Source: Anthopleura xanthogrammica
Lineage: Eukaryota > Cnidaria > Anthozoa > Actiniaria > Actiniidae
Length of the DNA stretch: 64,000 bases
Direction of reading: 5' to 3'
NCBI GenBank assembly: GCA_964019055.1
Contig: OZ025223.1
Location: 3,160,125 to 3,224,124, forward strand
The notes beneath the pieces are model-generated. The model was not told the origin of the DNA, ran no database searches, and saw nothing but the letters and a program-made list of their open reading frames with translations. This document shows positions 47,501 to 57,633 of the stretch, piece by piece (the stretch's first letter is position 1; every line of letters starts with the position of its first letter). The translations under genes were made by a program, and so were the position numbers.

Positions 47501-50500
47501 GGATGGAATTAGTTCCAGAAAATATCCATACCAAAGAGGGGGATCAGAATTTCCAAAGGATGTAGAAGGAGCTGTCTAAGGGGAGTATATATATTTTTAT
47601 ATTTTACTTATGGATTGAACCGTCTACCGAAATGTTACAGGGCTCAAAATAACGGCCAGTTATACGCTGGTCAAGATGTCAAGCGTATGATATTTTGTTC
47701 TATTTTTTTCAAATATGACCAGTCAACACGTTTGTTCAAAACTGTATTTGACCGGTCAAGTACCAAATTTGGCCAGACATTGACCATTGACTAGCCGTTA
47801 TTTTGAGCCCTGTGTTATGGATACACCTTTCACTACACACCTCTAACATGCTCTGTAAGTCTTGTTCAAATTCTTCGATGTCATTCTCCAGTTTTTCATG
47901 GTCATTGTCTTCTGGACTGACAATCCCATCCACCATACAAAGATAATAATCCTTCACCAACACAGCACCAAGTATCACCTCTTTACACTCCCTCAGAAGC
48001 TAAAACAAACCAAAGAAAACACTATCAAAAATATAGCCTTCAAATTTTATGTATATCCTGAATAAGCCTCTGGGTTGATCTAAGTCAGGGCATGGCTAAC
48101 TCACAGATGGAACCCTGAAACATCCTCTGGGTTGATCTAAGTCAGGGCATGGCTAACTCACAGATGGAACCCTGAAACAACCTCTGGGCTGATCTAAGTC
48201 ACTCACAGATCAAATTGGAATTTAACATGGTTTTGAGAAGGTAGGAAAACCAGAGTACATCATCTGGTGTCATTGACCACATTACCATCATGGATTTTAA
48301 AATCCCTAAAGTGTACACTGGAGCGTAAAGTGGAATATACACTATAGTCTTACCTGTCTAATACTAAGAGATGAAGGCTCTCCCTTGGGTCTGTGTTCCA
48401 GTCTTAACCTAATACACTCATGGCTGATATCCAATGGTATTCGAGCAAGGAACAGATACAGATCTCGGATTGATGGCAGGCCAAGTTCCTCAAAGATTTT
48501 CTTCCAAGGAAGCGTATAAGGGCTTCGTTCCAGCACAATATTCATTATGACGGGACAAGAATGGGTCCTTGGCCTCTGTTCGGTGGCAACATCTCGATAC
48601 AGTATGTTTTCTAGGTGTGAAACTGATGCATGCCATTCACTGATTGACATCTGTGAATGATCATCACGCTTTGGTTGAGGTCCCTCGGGATACAAAACTT
48701 GCCTGGCTTTAAGCAGCGTCACATCTAGAATGTCTCCAATTCTTTTACCAAGCTTAACAAGTCCAAGTTTTTTAATACTTCTGTCGACAAACGGCCTATA
48801 GCGTGATGTTAATGTCCAGGTGAACTGCGACATGTTGCTGCTGGTTCTCATTGGTGGTTTTGGACTCCAGGTTTCATGGGAGAGCTGTCGATGGCACAAG
48901 GGGGTGGATGGTGATCCTTCATCTAAAGACTCACTTGATCTTGAGCTGTAGGATTCTTCTGAGGTGGTACTTGCCTCAACACAAGAGTCGCTTTCTGTGC
49001 ATGAACCTTTTAGGAGAAAAAAATAATTTTTTGAAATTTTTTTTTCAAATATGACTTGTCAACATGTCCATTCAAAACTGTATTTGAGCAGTTGAAGACC
49101 AAATTTGGCCGGACATTTATGCAAAGTGCCCTTCAAATTTAATGCAAATGAGGCAAATCGAAATATCACAAAGTGCTTCCCATTCCCACAACCCTTGGGT
49201 GATTACAACCATTACATACTGAAGTTTGGTCACTTCTCAAACCCCTCTCTCCCAGGTTATTGCATCAAGTCTACATTAAAGTACTCCTCCCCTCCCCCCT
49301 CAGGGCAGATTATACCACCCTCTCCCTCATCTAGTGCTGACATTAGATGACACATCTGTATCACACATTGCTTCCTCCATTCCCTATTCTCATGTTCATT
49401 CACTTGCCCCCTCCCCCCATGACATCCACCAAGCTCCCCTTCCCCTCTCCCTGCGGTATTTATTTACCTAGCATCCCCATTCCCATGTTGATCCAATCAT
49501 GCCATACTTCATGCATCTCAGGATCAATACCCAGAAACCTTGAAATCAACGTCAGCCGATGAAGTAACTCCTTGGTCATGTTCAACCACAATAACAGTGC
49601 ATCGACGTTCCTATTGAATTCAGGACTCAAATACTTAGGATTTGCTTGTCCGACTGCCCGTTTTGTAGAATAAAGCTCTTCCACTGATTCAAGTCGGTCG
49701 AACAATTCTGTAATTTCCGTAATCGCAAATTCCAACCATCTACAAAACCTGTCCTTGGGTACTGTATTCTCTGGCGTACTGCATCTTGGCTTCAGTTCTT
49801 CACTCTTTAAAGATTTTAACCTCGTTTTTCCACCACTTTTCAAATCTAAACTCAAATTCTCTTTCCTTGATGTTAAATCAGAAGATGAAGAATTCCTAGG
49901 TTCACTTGGTGAATCGTCTGTCGTCATTGAATTTCTATCATTATTCAAATGTTTATTGTTACTACCTCCCAATTCATAGTCTTCTATCACGACTGTTGGA
50001 GTTGTAGAAGCAGTAGTTGTGGTTGATTGGTTATTAGATGAAACATCATCTTCTTCCTCAATATTGCCAACACTATCCTTCACAGAAGTTAATTCATCAT
50101 CACCATCTCCATTGGAGACTACATTATTTAAATTGAATTTAATAAATTCATCTAGAACTTCTTCAACGTGAGCTCTTTCTTCCATAAGATATCTGTCTTG
50201 TTCTTCCATAGTTCGTCCACCATGCCAGGCACGCAGCTCCAGCCACAAAGCAAGACAACGTTTAATCTGCCATTTCTTGTGCTCCTCGGAATTTTGTCGC
50301 TCAAGTTCAGTAGAAGCGAACTGGCTGTCCTTCTGCTTTCGAGCATGAGCTCCGATTTTAATCAAAAGACAGAAAGTTCGTATAAAATCTTGACGAGATT
50401 GAGAAAGATTTGACGAAAACTGTCCTAGATTCTTGGGGTCGGATTCAGATCGAGTTAGTCTGTGTTTTGGAGAACTCTCCTTCTCGTTGTCTCGTCTCGT

Positions 50501-51091
50501 ACACTTTAGAGACATAAACCTCTTTTTTGAATCTATCTTGACGTTAGGAAGATTCAAAGATCGAGATAAATCTTCCTTCTCCAAAGTGCTTCCCAAACTA
50601 CTACGTTTGTATTCGCGTTGGAATGCTCTCTCGTTTTGAATCTGACTTTGTGCCGATTCTCTTTCGCGTTTCTTCTTTTCGACCTCAACTTTTACCGGTA
50701 TCTTCAAGCACAACCCTTGTCCTTTCCTCTGAGTTCGACTTCTTTCTTTATTCCTTCGCACATTCCTCGGTGGAGTAGCTCCAAGTTCACTAGCATAAAT
50801 GTCTTCCAGCTCTGAACTCGCAGAGTCTCCTTCACTGTCGACTTTGTCAACAAAAGATCTCAAATAGCGCCCAGAATCCTGCTCATCACCCATCGAAAAC
50901 CCTCCCTGGGTATTGTTATAGCCTTCAAAGAGCTCAGCAGGGTCGAGTTCATCGCAGGGAGTTCCCACGATCGGCGATAAGGGAGTTTTATCAAACTCAT
51001 CTGTACTTTCTTCTGTACTGTCCGCCATGTTTGTTGGACAACCAAACTCGTCTACCACAGGGAGACCGAGGGAGACCACTATGCGTTTCAT
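35262..51091 (-). CDS. MAP3K4: MAP kinase kinase kinase 4 (MEKK4)
   Basis: Exons: 51091-49468, 49006-48354, 47999-47841, 47428-47271, 46098-45855, 45655-45443, 44611-44547, 44256-44079, 43594-43445, 43085-42927, 42514-42381, 41221-41140, 40279-40207, 39828-39622, 39264-38915, 38349-38233, 37856-37697, 37261-37139, 36746-36640, 35462-35262. They sum to 1718 residues (human 1608). The middle has the MEKK4 signature [20 protein letters not shown] and GRGTRPRWATQG. The C-terminal kinase domain shows [39 protein letters not shown] and DHSFVK. It phosphorylates MKK3/6 and MKK4 in p38/JNK stress signalling and is opened by GADD45 proteins. A second in-frame ATG at 51028 sits in AACATGGCGG and may be the true start (1697 residues). 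The join 45855/45655 is the least certain. The final residues VTVNDP could be replaced by another exon, since gtaact follows SFVK. Confidence 0.94.
35520..36360. repeat. VNTR of GGTGCTAGTGGTTGTGGTGAT units
   Basis: More than 20 units of 24-39 bp with constant GTGCTAGTGGTTGTGGTGAT and variable GAT/GGT number. It lies in the last MAP3K4 intron and gives long open frames on both strands that are artefacts. Confidence 0.92.
36803..37067 (+). mobile_element. tRNA-derived SINE with ATT tail
   Basis: A box TGGCGTAGCGG (36822-36832), B box GTTCGAGCC (36866-36874), a unique body with GGGTTCTCCGGGTTTTTCTCC, and a short ATT microsatellite as tail. The most complete SINE copy in the window; MAP3K4 intron. 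Confidence 0.78.
37955..38126. mobile_element. MITE with TAGAGGCTTTGCACCATCAC ends
   Basis: Inverted ends of about 50 bp with two gaps (GGCAGCCATGACAGG pairs with CCTGTCATGGCTGCC). MAP3K4 intron. Confidence 0.7.
38385..38800. repeat. ATC/ACC microsatellite
   Basis: CATCATCACCACCATCATTC and ACCACCACCATCACTACTGC blocks in a MAP3K4 intron. Confidence 0.9.
39303..39580 (+). repeat. 85-bp dispersed tandem unit, three copies
   Basis: TTTCAAGGGGTGGGGAGGGTC and AGAAAATATCCATACCTCCC repeated, with a G run inside the second unit. MAP3K4 intron. Confidence 0.8.
40430..40985 (-). mobile_element. Reverse SINE with eight tail monomers
   Basis: Eight units of about 58 bp (CTGAAACAACCTCTGGGCTG, ATCTAAGTCAGGGCATGG) lead into a SINE body (GGGAGGAAAACTAGAGAACC) in reverse orientation at 40905-40970. 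Confidence 0.7.
41503..42306. repeat. GAT/GAG-rich microsatellite
   Basis: 800 bp of GATGATGAT, GATGGTGAT and GATGAGGAT with GGCTGATGACGATG spacers, in a MAP3K4 intron. Acidic and Met-rich open frames here are artefacts. Confidence 0.93.
42548..42893. mobile_element. TAGACCTCTTTA MITE carrying a nested element
   Basis: Outer element shares ends and interior with 19703-19873. It is split at CCTTG by the element at 42607-42770. Confidence 0.75.
42607..42770. mobile_element. hAT5-like MITE, nested
   Basis: CAGGGCTCGAAATAGCGGCC and TTTCAAGCCCTG ends flanked by a perfect 5-bp duplication CCTTG (42602-42606 and 42771-42775). Confidence 0.8.
43868..43980 (-). mobile_element. tRNA-derived SINE, reverse
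   Basis: On the minus strand A box TGGCTCAGTTGG (43950-43939) and B box GGGTTCAAGTC (43908-43898). MAP3K4 intron. Confidence 0.7.
44726..44912. mobile_element. Hairpin MITE
   Basis: Arms GTGCTGTGTGCAGTTATAA and TTATAACTTCACACAGCAC, with inner GGCAGAACAC/GTGTTCTGCC pairs. MAP3K4 intron. Confidence 0.65.
45247..45426. mobile_element. hAT5-like MITE beside a MAP3K4 donor
   Basis: CAGGGCTCGAAATAG and ATTTTGAGCCCTG ends; flanks AAGTT and AAATT. Its right end lies 17 nt into the intron after the exon ending at 45443. Confidence 0.7.
46440..47270. repeat. 64-67-bp minisatellite containing a 5' splice site
   Basis: Thirteen units containing ACCCACAGTAGATACACACC, AAAATCAATGACTCAAGC and TAGACCATGATGCACC. 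Two length classes differ by an ACC. The unit next to the MAP3K4 exon at 47428-47271 contains the real donor. Confidence 0.92.
47466..47560 (+). repeat. 85-bp dispersed unit, single copy plus fragment
   Basis: GGAATTTCCAAGGGGTGAGG and CCAGAAAATATCCATACC. MAP3K4 intron. Confidence 0.65.
47638..47812. mobile_element. hAT5-like MITE
   Basis: CAGGGCTCAAAATAACGGCC and CCGTTATTTTGAGCCCTG ends, perfect 5-bp duplication TGTTA on both sides (47633-47637, 47813-47817). Confidence 0.82.
48060..48260 (-). mobile_element. Reverse SINE with three tail monomers
   Basis: CTGGGTTGATCTAAGTCAGG monomers three times, then a degraded SINE body (AGGTAGGAAAACCAGAG). MAP3K4 intron 2. Confidence 0.6.
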
Positions 51092-51673
51092 AGTGTTCTT
51101 ACCACCAAAATTTTAATGCGGAATTTTAAGCTTATATATCTAAAAAAAATCCAATAAAATTTACATAGTATCTTCGTTTTGTACTTGGCTCTCTTAGTGC
51201 TGAATTTAAGCGAAACTCGTTGAGTTTTAGCTGGTTTTTTTTCTTTTGCCATTATCCCGGCGAGTTTGGGCTACCTGTGGTCCTAGTTCTCAGTCTTACA
51301 AAAGCGCGCCATTTCATACTTTCTTTTGTCTTTCACAAAGTTTCTCAATATTTTTTGAGATTTAAGGCTGATCGAGGCATTTTTAGACTTGTCCTTACCT
51401 CCTGGAAGAGATCCATTTATTCATAACGAGATTTCCTAAAAGTTTTACTGCTAGATTTGACAAGGACGTTACTAAAAATATTCACCAGCCCTAGAAACCC
51501 TGCAAGAACTCGGTGAGTAGGATTGTTGAAAGTCACTGGATCTTCCTTATTATCAGTTTTATTGCTCTCCAAGTATTTATCAAGTTTTCTAGGATAGGTT
51601 TCCGTGTTTTTTACTTCTTCTATGGTTTCTAAATGATATGCTAGTTGTATACTTGATGTGTGCATCTCAGATA

Positions 51674-51853
51674 GAGGGTCCTGAAGGGGTAAAATGGGAG
51701 CTGGGATTCTCCTTTTTTGTGCTAAAAAAATGGAATTTCATGCTCTGGGACTGAGATTTTGCATGACTGGGAATGGGATTTTGCAAAATTTTGGGCTGGG
51801 TAATGGGATTAGGACCCCCCCCCCCCCCCCCCCCCCCTTTGCCTCAGGACCCT
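51674..51853. mobile_element. Hairpin-ended repeat with poly-C run
   Basis: AGGGTCCTGA and TCAGGACCCT ends, with GGGATTTTGCA-type internal repeats and a C run at 51820-51837. Confidence 0.5.
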
Positions 51854-52230
51854 ACTAGTCTTTGGGCTATTTAATGTGGATAATCACTAGTCCCAAGGTC
51901 TTTTCCCCACTAGTCCACAGCAAACCTTCACTAGTCTGAGACTAATAAAAGTATGTTATTAGTGCAGAGCCCTGAACTCACATATTGAATTGGCTCATTT
52001 ATTTAAACCTTCAAATTTTATTGATACCTTGTGCTAATCAAAGTCAGGGCATGGCTTACTCAAAGATCAAAAGGAGTGAGGAAAACCAGAGCACCTGGAA
52101 AAAAAACCTGAAATCAAGAGAGAGACCCTTGTTAACCAAGAAATCTGACCCCACGCTCTGTTGTTGCATCAAAAATAGGCCTCTCTATCATTATTGTTTG
52201 CATTAATTTAATCTGTGACCCTCCCCCTGA

Positions 52231-52249
52231 CATGCAACACACACACACA

Positions 52250-52318
<69 letters not shown>

Positions 52319-52374
52319 ACACACACACACACACATGCACACACACACCACCACCACCACTACCACCACCACCA
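52231..52374. repeat. CA microsatellite
   Basis: Long CACACA tract followed by CACCACCAC. Confidence 0.95.
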
Positions 52375-53206
52375 CCCTACTGACCATACATCTATTTATA
52401 AATCATTAATAATCTGTAGGGTCCAGGAAATCCCCCTACCCCTCCCTCCATGAAAATTTGGAAACTGAGGCTCTTGGAAGTGCGATTTCCAGTGCTCTGG
52501 TTTTGAGAACAATAGAACATGTAAAGTAAAGAATGAACACCTTCAACAATAGAAACACTTTGAAATTCCACAGACCTTCACTGGAATGCATAAACATTCA
52601 AAATAATTCCATACGAAATTGAGGCTTAGCGTGAGCAAAAGAGAATTCGAAACTAGAGTATTGCAATATATTCATTTGCATTAAAGTCATGTCAAAACCC
52701 CCAAAACAAATCTCAAGTCTTGCTTCCCACTGCCCTGGAAAAAAAATGAATTGTCCCTCAGGTGGCTCTCTTTTAAAATATGATTGCCAGATTCCCAGTA
52801 TTATAACTTGATGTTGCATGTTTTTCAACTAAATTCTCTCCAATTCAAATTAACGTAATTATTTTCTTTTTTAATCTTTCTCAAACCTTGATATGTGAGT
52901 TAATATGGGTTTTAATACATCCTTATTATTACCATTCAAACCTAGTCTGCTTCCTGCTCATTAAGTTTGAATACAAAATTTGCATTCTACTTCTCATTTC
53001 CTTTCATCACAATATTCCTTCTAACTACTTAAAACAACTTCACAAGCTCCTTAATTTTAAACAATATAAATTTATTTTATTTGAACTGCATGCACGTTTG
53101 GAATGAATCTTTGCCCTTATCTAACATGTACAATTTTACAGTTTAAGAAATAATAATTAAAAACTTTAAACTGAAATGTCAGCTAAAGATATGACCAAAA
53201 AATACT

Positions 53207-53590
53207 TACTTTCTACTTTCTCAGATCTGTTTCATGTATAAATTTCATTAACAAAAATTTCATCTTAACTTTTCAATTTATAAAATAATTTATGATATTT
53301 CCCTTTTTCATACTTTTTCTAATTTCACACAGTTTTTACTTTCTACTTTCTCAGATCTGTTTCATGTACAAATTTCATTAATAAAAATTTCGTCCTAACT
53401 TTACAATTTATAAAATAATTTATGATATTTCCCTTTTTCATACTTTTTCTAATTTCACACAGTTTTTACTTTCTACTTTCTCAGATCTGTTCATGTATAA
53501 ATTTCATTAATAAAAATTTCATCTTAACTTTTCTATTTTTAAAATTATGATATTCCCCTTTTTCATACTTTTTCTAATTTCACACAGTTT
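53207..53590. repeat. About 130-bp AT-rich tandem repeat, three units
   Basis: Units share TTTCTACTTTCTCAGATCTG and CTTTTTCATACTTTTTC. Third unit shortened. Confidence 0.85.
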
Positions 53591-56306
53591 TTCTTATCTC
53601 ATCCTCACTTACAAATTCAATAATTGAAAAATATGAATGTGTCTATACTACTTGTTATCCTTAAAAAAGATTTACAAAAAATATATTTTTTTAAGGTGCA
53701 GAATTCAGAAACTTGTTTCTATGGATCTTGCTTATGATATAAAGGTTAGTTGTGCAATATATTGATTGTTTTTCTTACCTTCTTTGTTGAGACAATTGCA
53801 AAATGCATTAATCTATCACTCAGCTGCAAATGTTCTCAAAAGTTTCATAATGAAGTTCATCATTGTCCTGGATGTCATGCAAGATTGCATGTCCCAATAT
53901 TTCAAATTTCTTTTTTTTGTGATCAACATATCTTTCTTTTTCTTCTTCCTATGTATAGTTGCATATCCTTAATTTCCTTTTTTAAGCTTTTTAAAGAAGT
54001 TTCAGAGTGCTAAAGTTTGCAAGTACATCACAATTGGCATATGTTATTGATATGACTTCACTGAGAAAAACAGAGAGTTCATTTTGACTCCAAGAAACTG
54101 GCCAGGAAATTTTCAAATAAAAACTTTTTTCTTGCCATGAACCTCTTCAATTTTCAAGAATAACGTACTGCATAGCATACATTAATTGAGGAGAAGTCAC
54201 GATAATTTAAGTCATCAAAGGAAATTTGTGACCTCAGCAGAGTATTAAATTCTTGCTATTTTCAGCAGCAAAACTCATAAATTTTCACACTTGTAATGAT
54301 ATTCACCATTTGAATCCTCATGACAGGTTTAACATGACAGAATATTTTGAATGTGAGTTATATAAGCACCTCTCAAACTCTTGCATGACCAATACCTTTA
54401 AATCTTGTGATAACCTTTCCACTTATTTGACATCTTTGATTGATTGTCATATATCTGGTCATTTAAGGTGACCTGAACATGAAATTGCTTGGAACTTTTG
54501 TTTCTAAATTCGGTTGGTTAGGAATGGTTTATATAAATTTTTATCTTTACTTTTTAAGTTTTATCTTTTCTGTCTTCTTATGACAATGCTATTTATCTAC
54601 TAAATGAAAAAATCTATGCAGTAGCTTTGCATCTTTTAAGGATGTGAGCTGCAGGGCAAAATTCACTTAGCTTTGGAAAAACACAAATGAATTAGACTTC
54701 TTTCTATCTAGGAAATAAATAAAGCTCTTCAATTTATTGTGATTTTTGCTTTTAGCACCACTAATGCACTTAACAGCACTGGAATCATTTAATAACATGG
54801 GCCAGGAAAAATTACAAAATTAATCCTTAAGATTTCTCCAGCTTAGTCTGATATTACCACTAAGAATACTATCAAAATTTATGTAAAATAGTATTTTTTT
54901 GTATATTTTTCCTGGAAGGAGATTTCCAGGAAAAGTTGCAGGAGTAGAAAATGCATTTAAAGATTTTGTTTTCTTGTGAAAATGCTCTTAATTATAAGAT
55001 TATTTCACTTCAAAACCATTTTGATTTTTGAGATAAATATTTATGAACTCACCTTCTGGAGTTTAAAAAAATTCAGAAAATTTTTTTTAGATTAAGATCC
55101 AAAAATTATTTTTCTTTTTCCTTGATCGTTTTGTTATTATTTCAAACGAAAACGCGAGACCGACGAGATTTTTTCCCCGGATTATCTTAAAACCACTCGA
55201 GCCCAACATTTCCCAAAAAGCAGTTGTCAGTTTAAGATGAAGAAATGTTAAAAATCCAAAAAATCTTCCAATGGAGAACTAGATTGAAAAAAAAAATGCA
55301 TTTGCGACTAGAGAATTTAAGAGGTTTTAATAAGAAATTCTGAAGGCTTCCTAAGTTAAGATAAGCTTAAAAGTACAGTATATTGAAAGCAAATGATTGT
55401 AATTTTTTTTTTTGTGCAAATTTGTAAACGCTTTCGTCAGCTCCGCATTTGGAATTTTTTCGCAGCAACTTTTCCTTTTTCGGGCAAACGCGCCAATAAT
55501 TGAACCACAGTGTTGTAAACTATCCATGACTCATGGTGGAAATCTCTATTTTCTAGTGCGTGTAAATCAAGCTGTTTGTTTGCTATATACCCTCCTTTGA
55601 GCGAATCATATTAATTTCCTCTCGGAGGGGGTCTGCCAAAGCGCAAATTAAAATTCCACGGAGGAGTGAAAAATGCATCTTATAGCAGCCAGGAATTCAC
55701 GGAGCAAATTCGTCTGGGAGAAAAAGAGAGAGTGTTACAGCGAAACATGAGCTCGGGGGAAGATGTTTTGTTTGATTCAGCGCTTGCATTCAACTGGGTT
55801 TCCAGAGGGAACACTTGATTGGCTTCCGTGTGGAATTTGAGGAAACCCTTTTAGTGCTGCTGCATTACAATGGGTTGTTTTTGAGACCACCGCGCTGGGG
55901 ACATTAACCTCGATTTTTTGCCAATTTTTTCTCAGTGATGTTCGCGGTATAGCCCTGACAATGAGTGATATATCGTAATGTATGCAAATTCTTCATCACC
56001 GTGACAGCGCTCAAAATACACAATTCATAACACGGAATATAAACACGCAATAACGTATCTACACCTTTGATAACTTTCACGAACGTGATCTACTTTATTT
56101 TTCGTATGCATTAAAAAATCGAGCAATTTATCTTCACATGTCTCCTCACTCATGTCTTATATTTCCAAAGATAAAAACTTTTCCCTAAAAGGGAAAAATG
56201 TCTTATATTAGAGTTTAGTTACGCATTCAGTAATGATACAACGGTCTGTCGACTCACAGAGTCAACCTTGATCCAAAAATAATAACTGAATTCTCTTTTT
56301 TCGATG

Positions 56307-57419
56307 TCATCTTTTCACGCACGATAGTGTATTTGTATTTCTGCTTAAAGTTCTTATATACTGTAGTGTTTCCATAGTCTGACTTGCAGAAGGCCTTCTA
56401 TCGCGCTCAGCGCTCCAGAGACCTGTCATAAGTTCAACATAAGCGCAGGTTGCTTTATCAAGCGTTTGGTCTACCGGTAAATGTGAAAGTGAAGGCCTCA
56501 TCTGGTTCGCGACGACTCCAAAAATCACCACAAATTGGCTCTCAAGTCCATAAGGCTGTTCTCTGGTCAACATTTGCCAGAGACAAATCCCTAGCGAGTA
56601 CATGTCTGCTTTTGTGCTTGGCTCCTCTCCTTTTAAAAGTTCCGGGGCACGGTATGCGTAAGTTCCCGTCAGAGACGACCTTGAGCTAGGGCTTTGTGTC
56701 GGACTCGGAGGAAGAGACTCCTGTTCACAATTTCCGGGATCTACCAGTTGACAACACCCGAAATCTCCGAGTTTGCAAGTATCGGACAAATCCACTATAA
56801 CATTTGCCGGTTTTAAGTCAAGGTGCACTAAGTTTCTTTCATGAATGACTTGTAGCGCACGTGTGATATCTGTCGCAAATTTTACCCGTCTTTTACAACA
56901 AAGATTTTCGCGTTCATCAACAATAAGACTTTGCAGGTTTCGCTCCCCAGCAAACTCCATAATAATTACGACATCTGTAAGAATCTCCGATTCTACTATT
57001 GCAAGAGTTCGCACAATATTCGGGTGCTGTAGTTGGAGCACAAGTTTCTCTGATTGTAAACTTTCGAACATTGCTCGGGGCTTCCTGAACATTCGATGCA
57101 TGCGTTTTACTGCAACACGATTTCCAAGACAATTCGCTTCGTAAACCGTTCCAAATCCTCCACTTCCAAGCAATCGTCCAGTTTCAATCTTACCCAAAAA
57201 TACTTGATTTCTTGGTAAAGACTTCGTGCTTTCGAGCTTTTTTCTTGTTCTACAGAAGCTCCATCCTTTCCAACCTTTGCAGGTATCTTTCGCCGTTGAG
57301 TAACCGAATGGCATCGCATCTAAACCAGTGCAACTGCTACAACGTCGTAGTTGATTATTCCCATACATTTTAGCGTCTTGAAAATGACCACAGTTGTCGA
57401 TTTTCTGGGATGTCTTCAT
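56307..57419 (-). CDS. MOS: MOS-like serine/threonine kinase
   Basis: Single exon of 370 residues from the first ATG at 57419; the frame is open further upstream only through a GTG codon. Kinase motifs occur in order: LLGSGGFGTVYEA (P-loop), RVAVKR (VAIK lysine), LVHLDLKPANVIV (catalytic loop, HLD instead of HRD as in MOS), KLGDFGC, YRAPELLKGEEPSTKADMY and LGICLWQM. The HLDLKPAN loop and RAPELLKGE are diagnostic of the MOS family. MOS is an oocyte MAPKKK that activates MEK/ERK and holds the egg in meiotic arrest; cnidarians are known to carry several MOS paralogues. The first 75 residues are a non-conserved, Cys-containing N-terminus. Being intronless is usual for MOS. An AATAAA on this strand lies about 210 nt past the stop. 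Confidence 0.9.
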   Translation of the reverse strand: MKTSQKIDNCGHFQDAKMYGNNQLRRCSSCTGLDAMPFGYSTAKDTCKGWKGWSFCRTRKKLESTKSLPRNQVFLGKIETGRLLGSGGFGTVYEANCLGNRVAVKRMHRMFRKPRAMFESLQSEKLVLQLQHPNIVRTLAIVESEILTDVVIIMEFAGERNLQSLIVDERENLCCKRRVKFATDITRALQVIHERNLVHLDLKPANVIVDLSDTCKLGDFGCCQLVDPGNCEQESLPPSPTQSPSSRSSLTGTYAYRAPELLKGEEPSTKADMYSLGICLWQMLTREQPYGLESQFVVIFGVVANQMRPSLSHLPVDQTLDKATCAYVELMTGLWSAERDRRPSASQTMETLQYIRTLSRNTNTLSCVKR

Positions 57420-57465
57420 AATATTCTGCACTTTTGTACTGTTTCTCGATCGTCGGACTTTGAAT

Positions 57466-57633
57466 CTTTATATCACATTACCTTCGTACGGTGTTTTGAA
57501 ATTCCTCGTTATGAAGTAATGTTCTAATATATATCAACGGAAATAAAGATGCTATGGCGCGAAACGTATGACAACAGATAAACCACACCTGATTGGCTGC
57601 ATTCGCTGACGCATTGTGACCTTAGCCAATCAG
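57466..57633 (-). promoter_or_regulatory. Candidate MOS promoter: TATA-like box and CCAAT boxes
   Basis: On the minus strand ATATAAAG lies at 57473-57466, 47 nt upstream of the MOS ATG. Two oppositely oriented CCAAT-type boxes lie further up (GATTGGCT at 57591-57598, AGCCAATCAG at 57624-57633). Position and spacing fit a promoter, but the motifs are short. Confidence 0.4.

Larger units (their letters stand above)
51092..56306. other. Spacer MAP3K4/MOS
   Basis: 5.2 kb without a convincing gene. Contents include an 82-codon minus frame (51417-51665, low support), a hairpin element with a poly-C run (51674-51853), a CA microsatellite with a CAC tail (52231-52374), and three units of an AT-rich repeat of about 130 bp (53207-53590). 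The MOS 3' UTR should lie at the right end. The 54-56 kb part is AT-rich with no visible signal. Confidence 0.55.

Noticed and set aside
51417..51665. 82-codon minus frame ahead of MAP3K4
   Set aside because: Composition is acceptable, but there is no recognisable family, no upstream exon, and a repeat element abuts its start. It could be real, but I cannot support it.
57420..57431. MOS start at 57431
   Set aside because: That codon is GTG; the first ATG in frame is at 57419.
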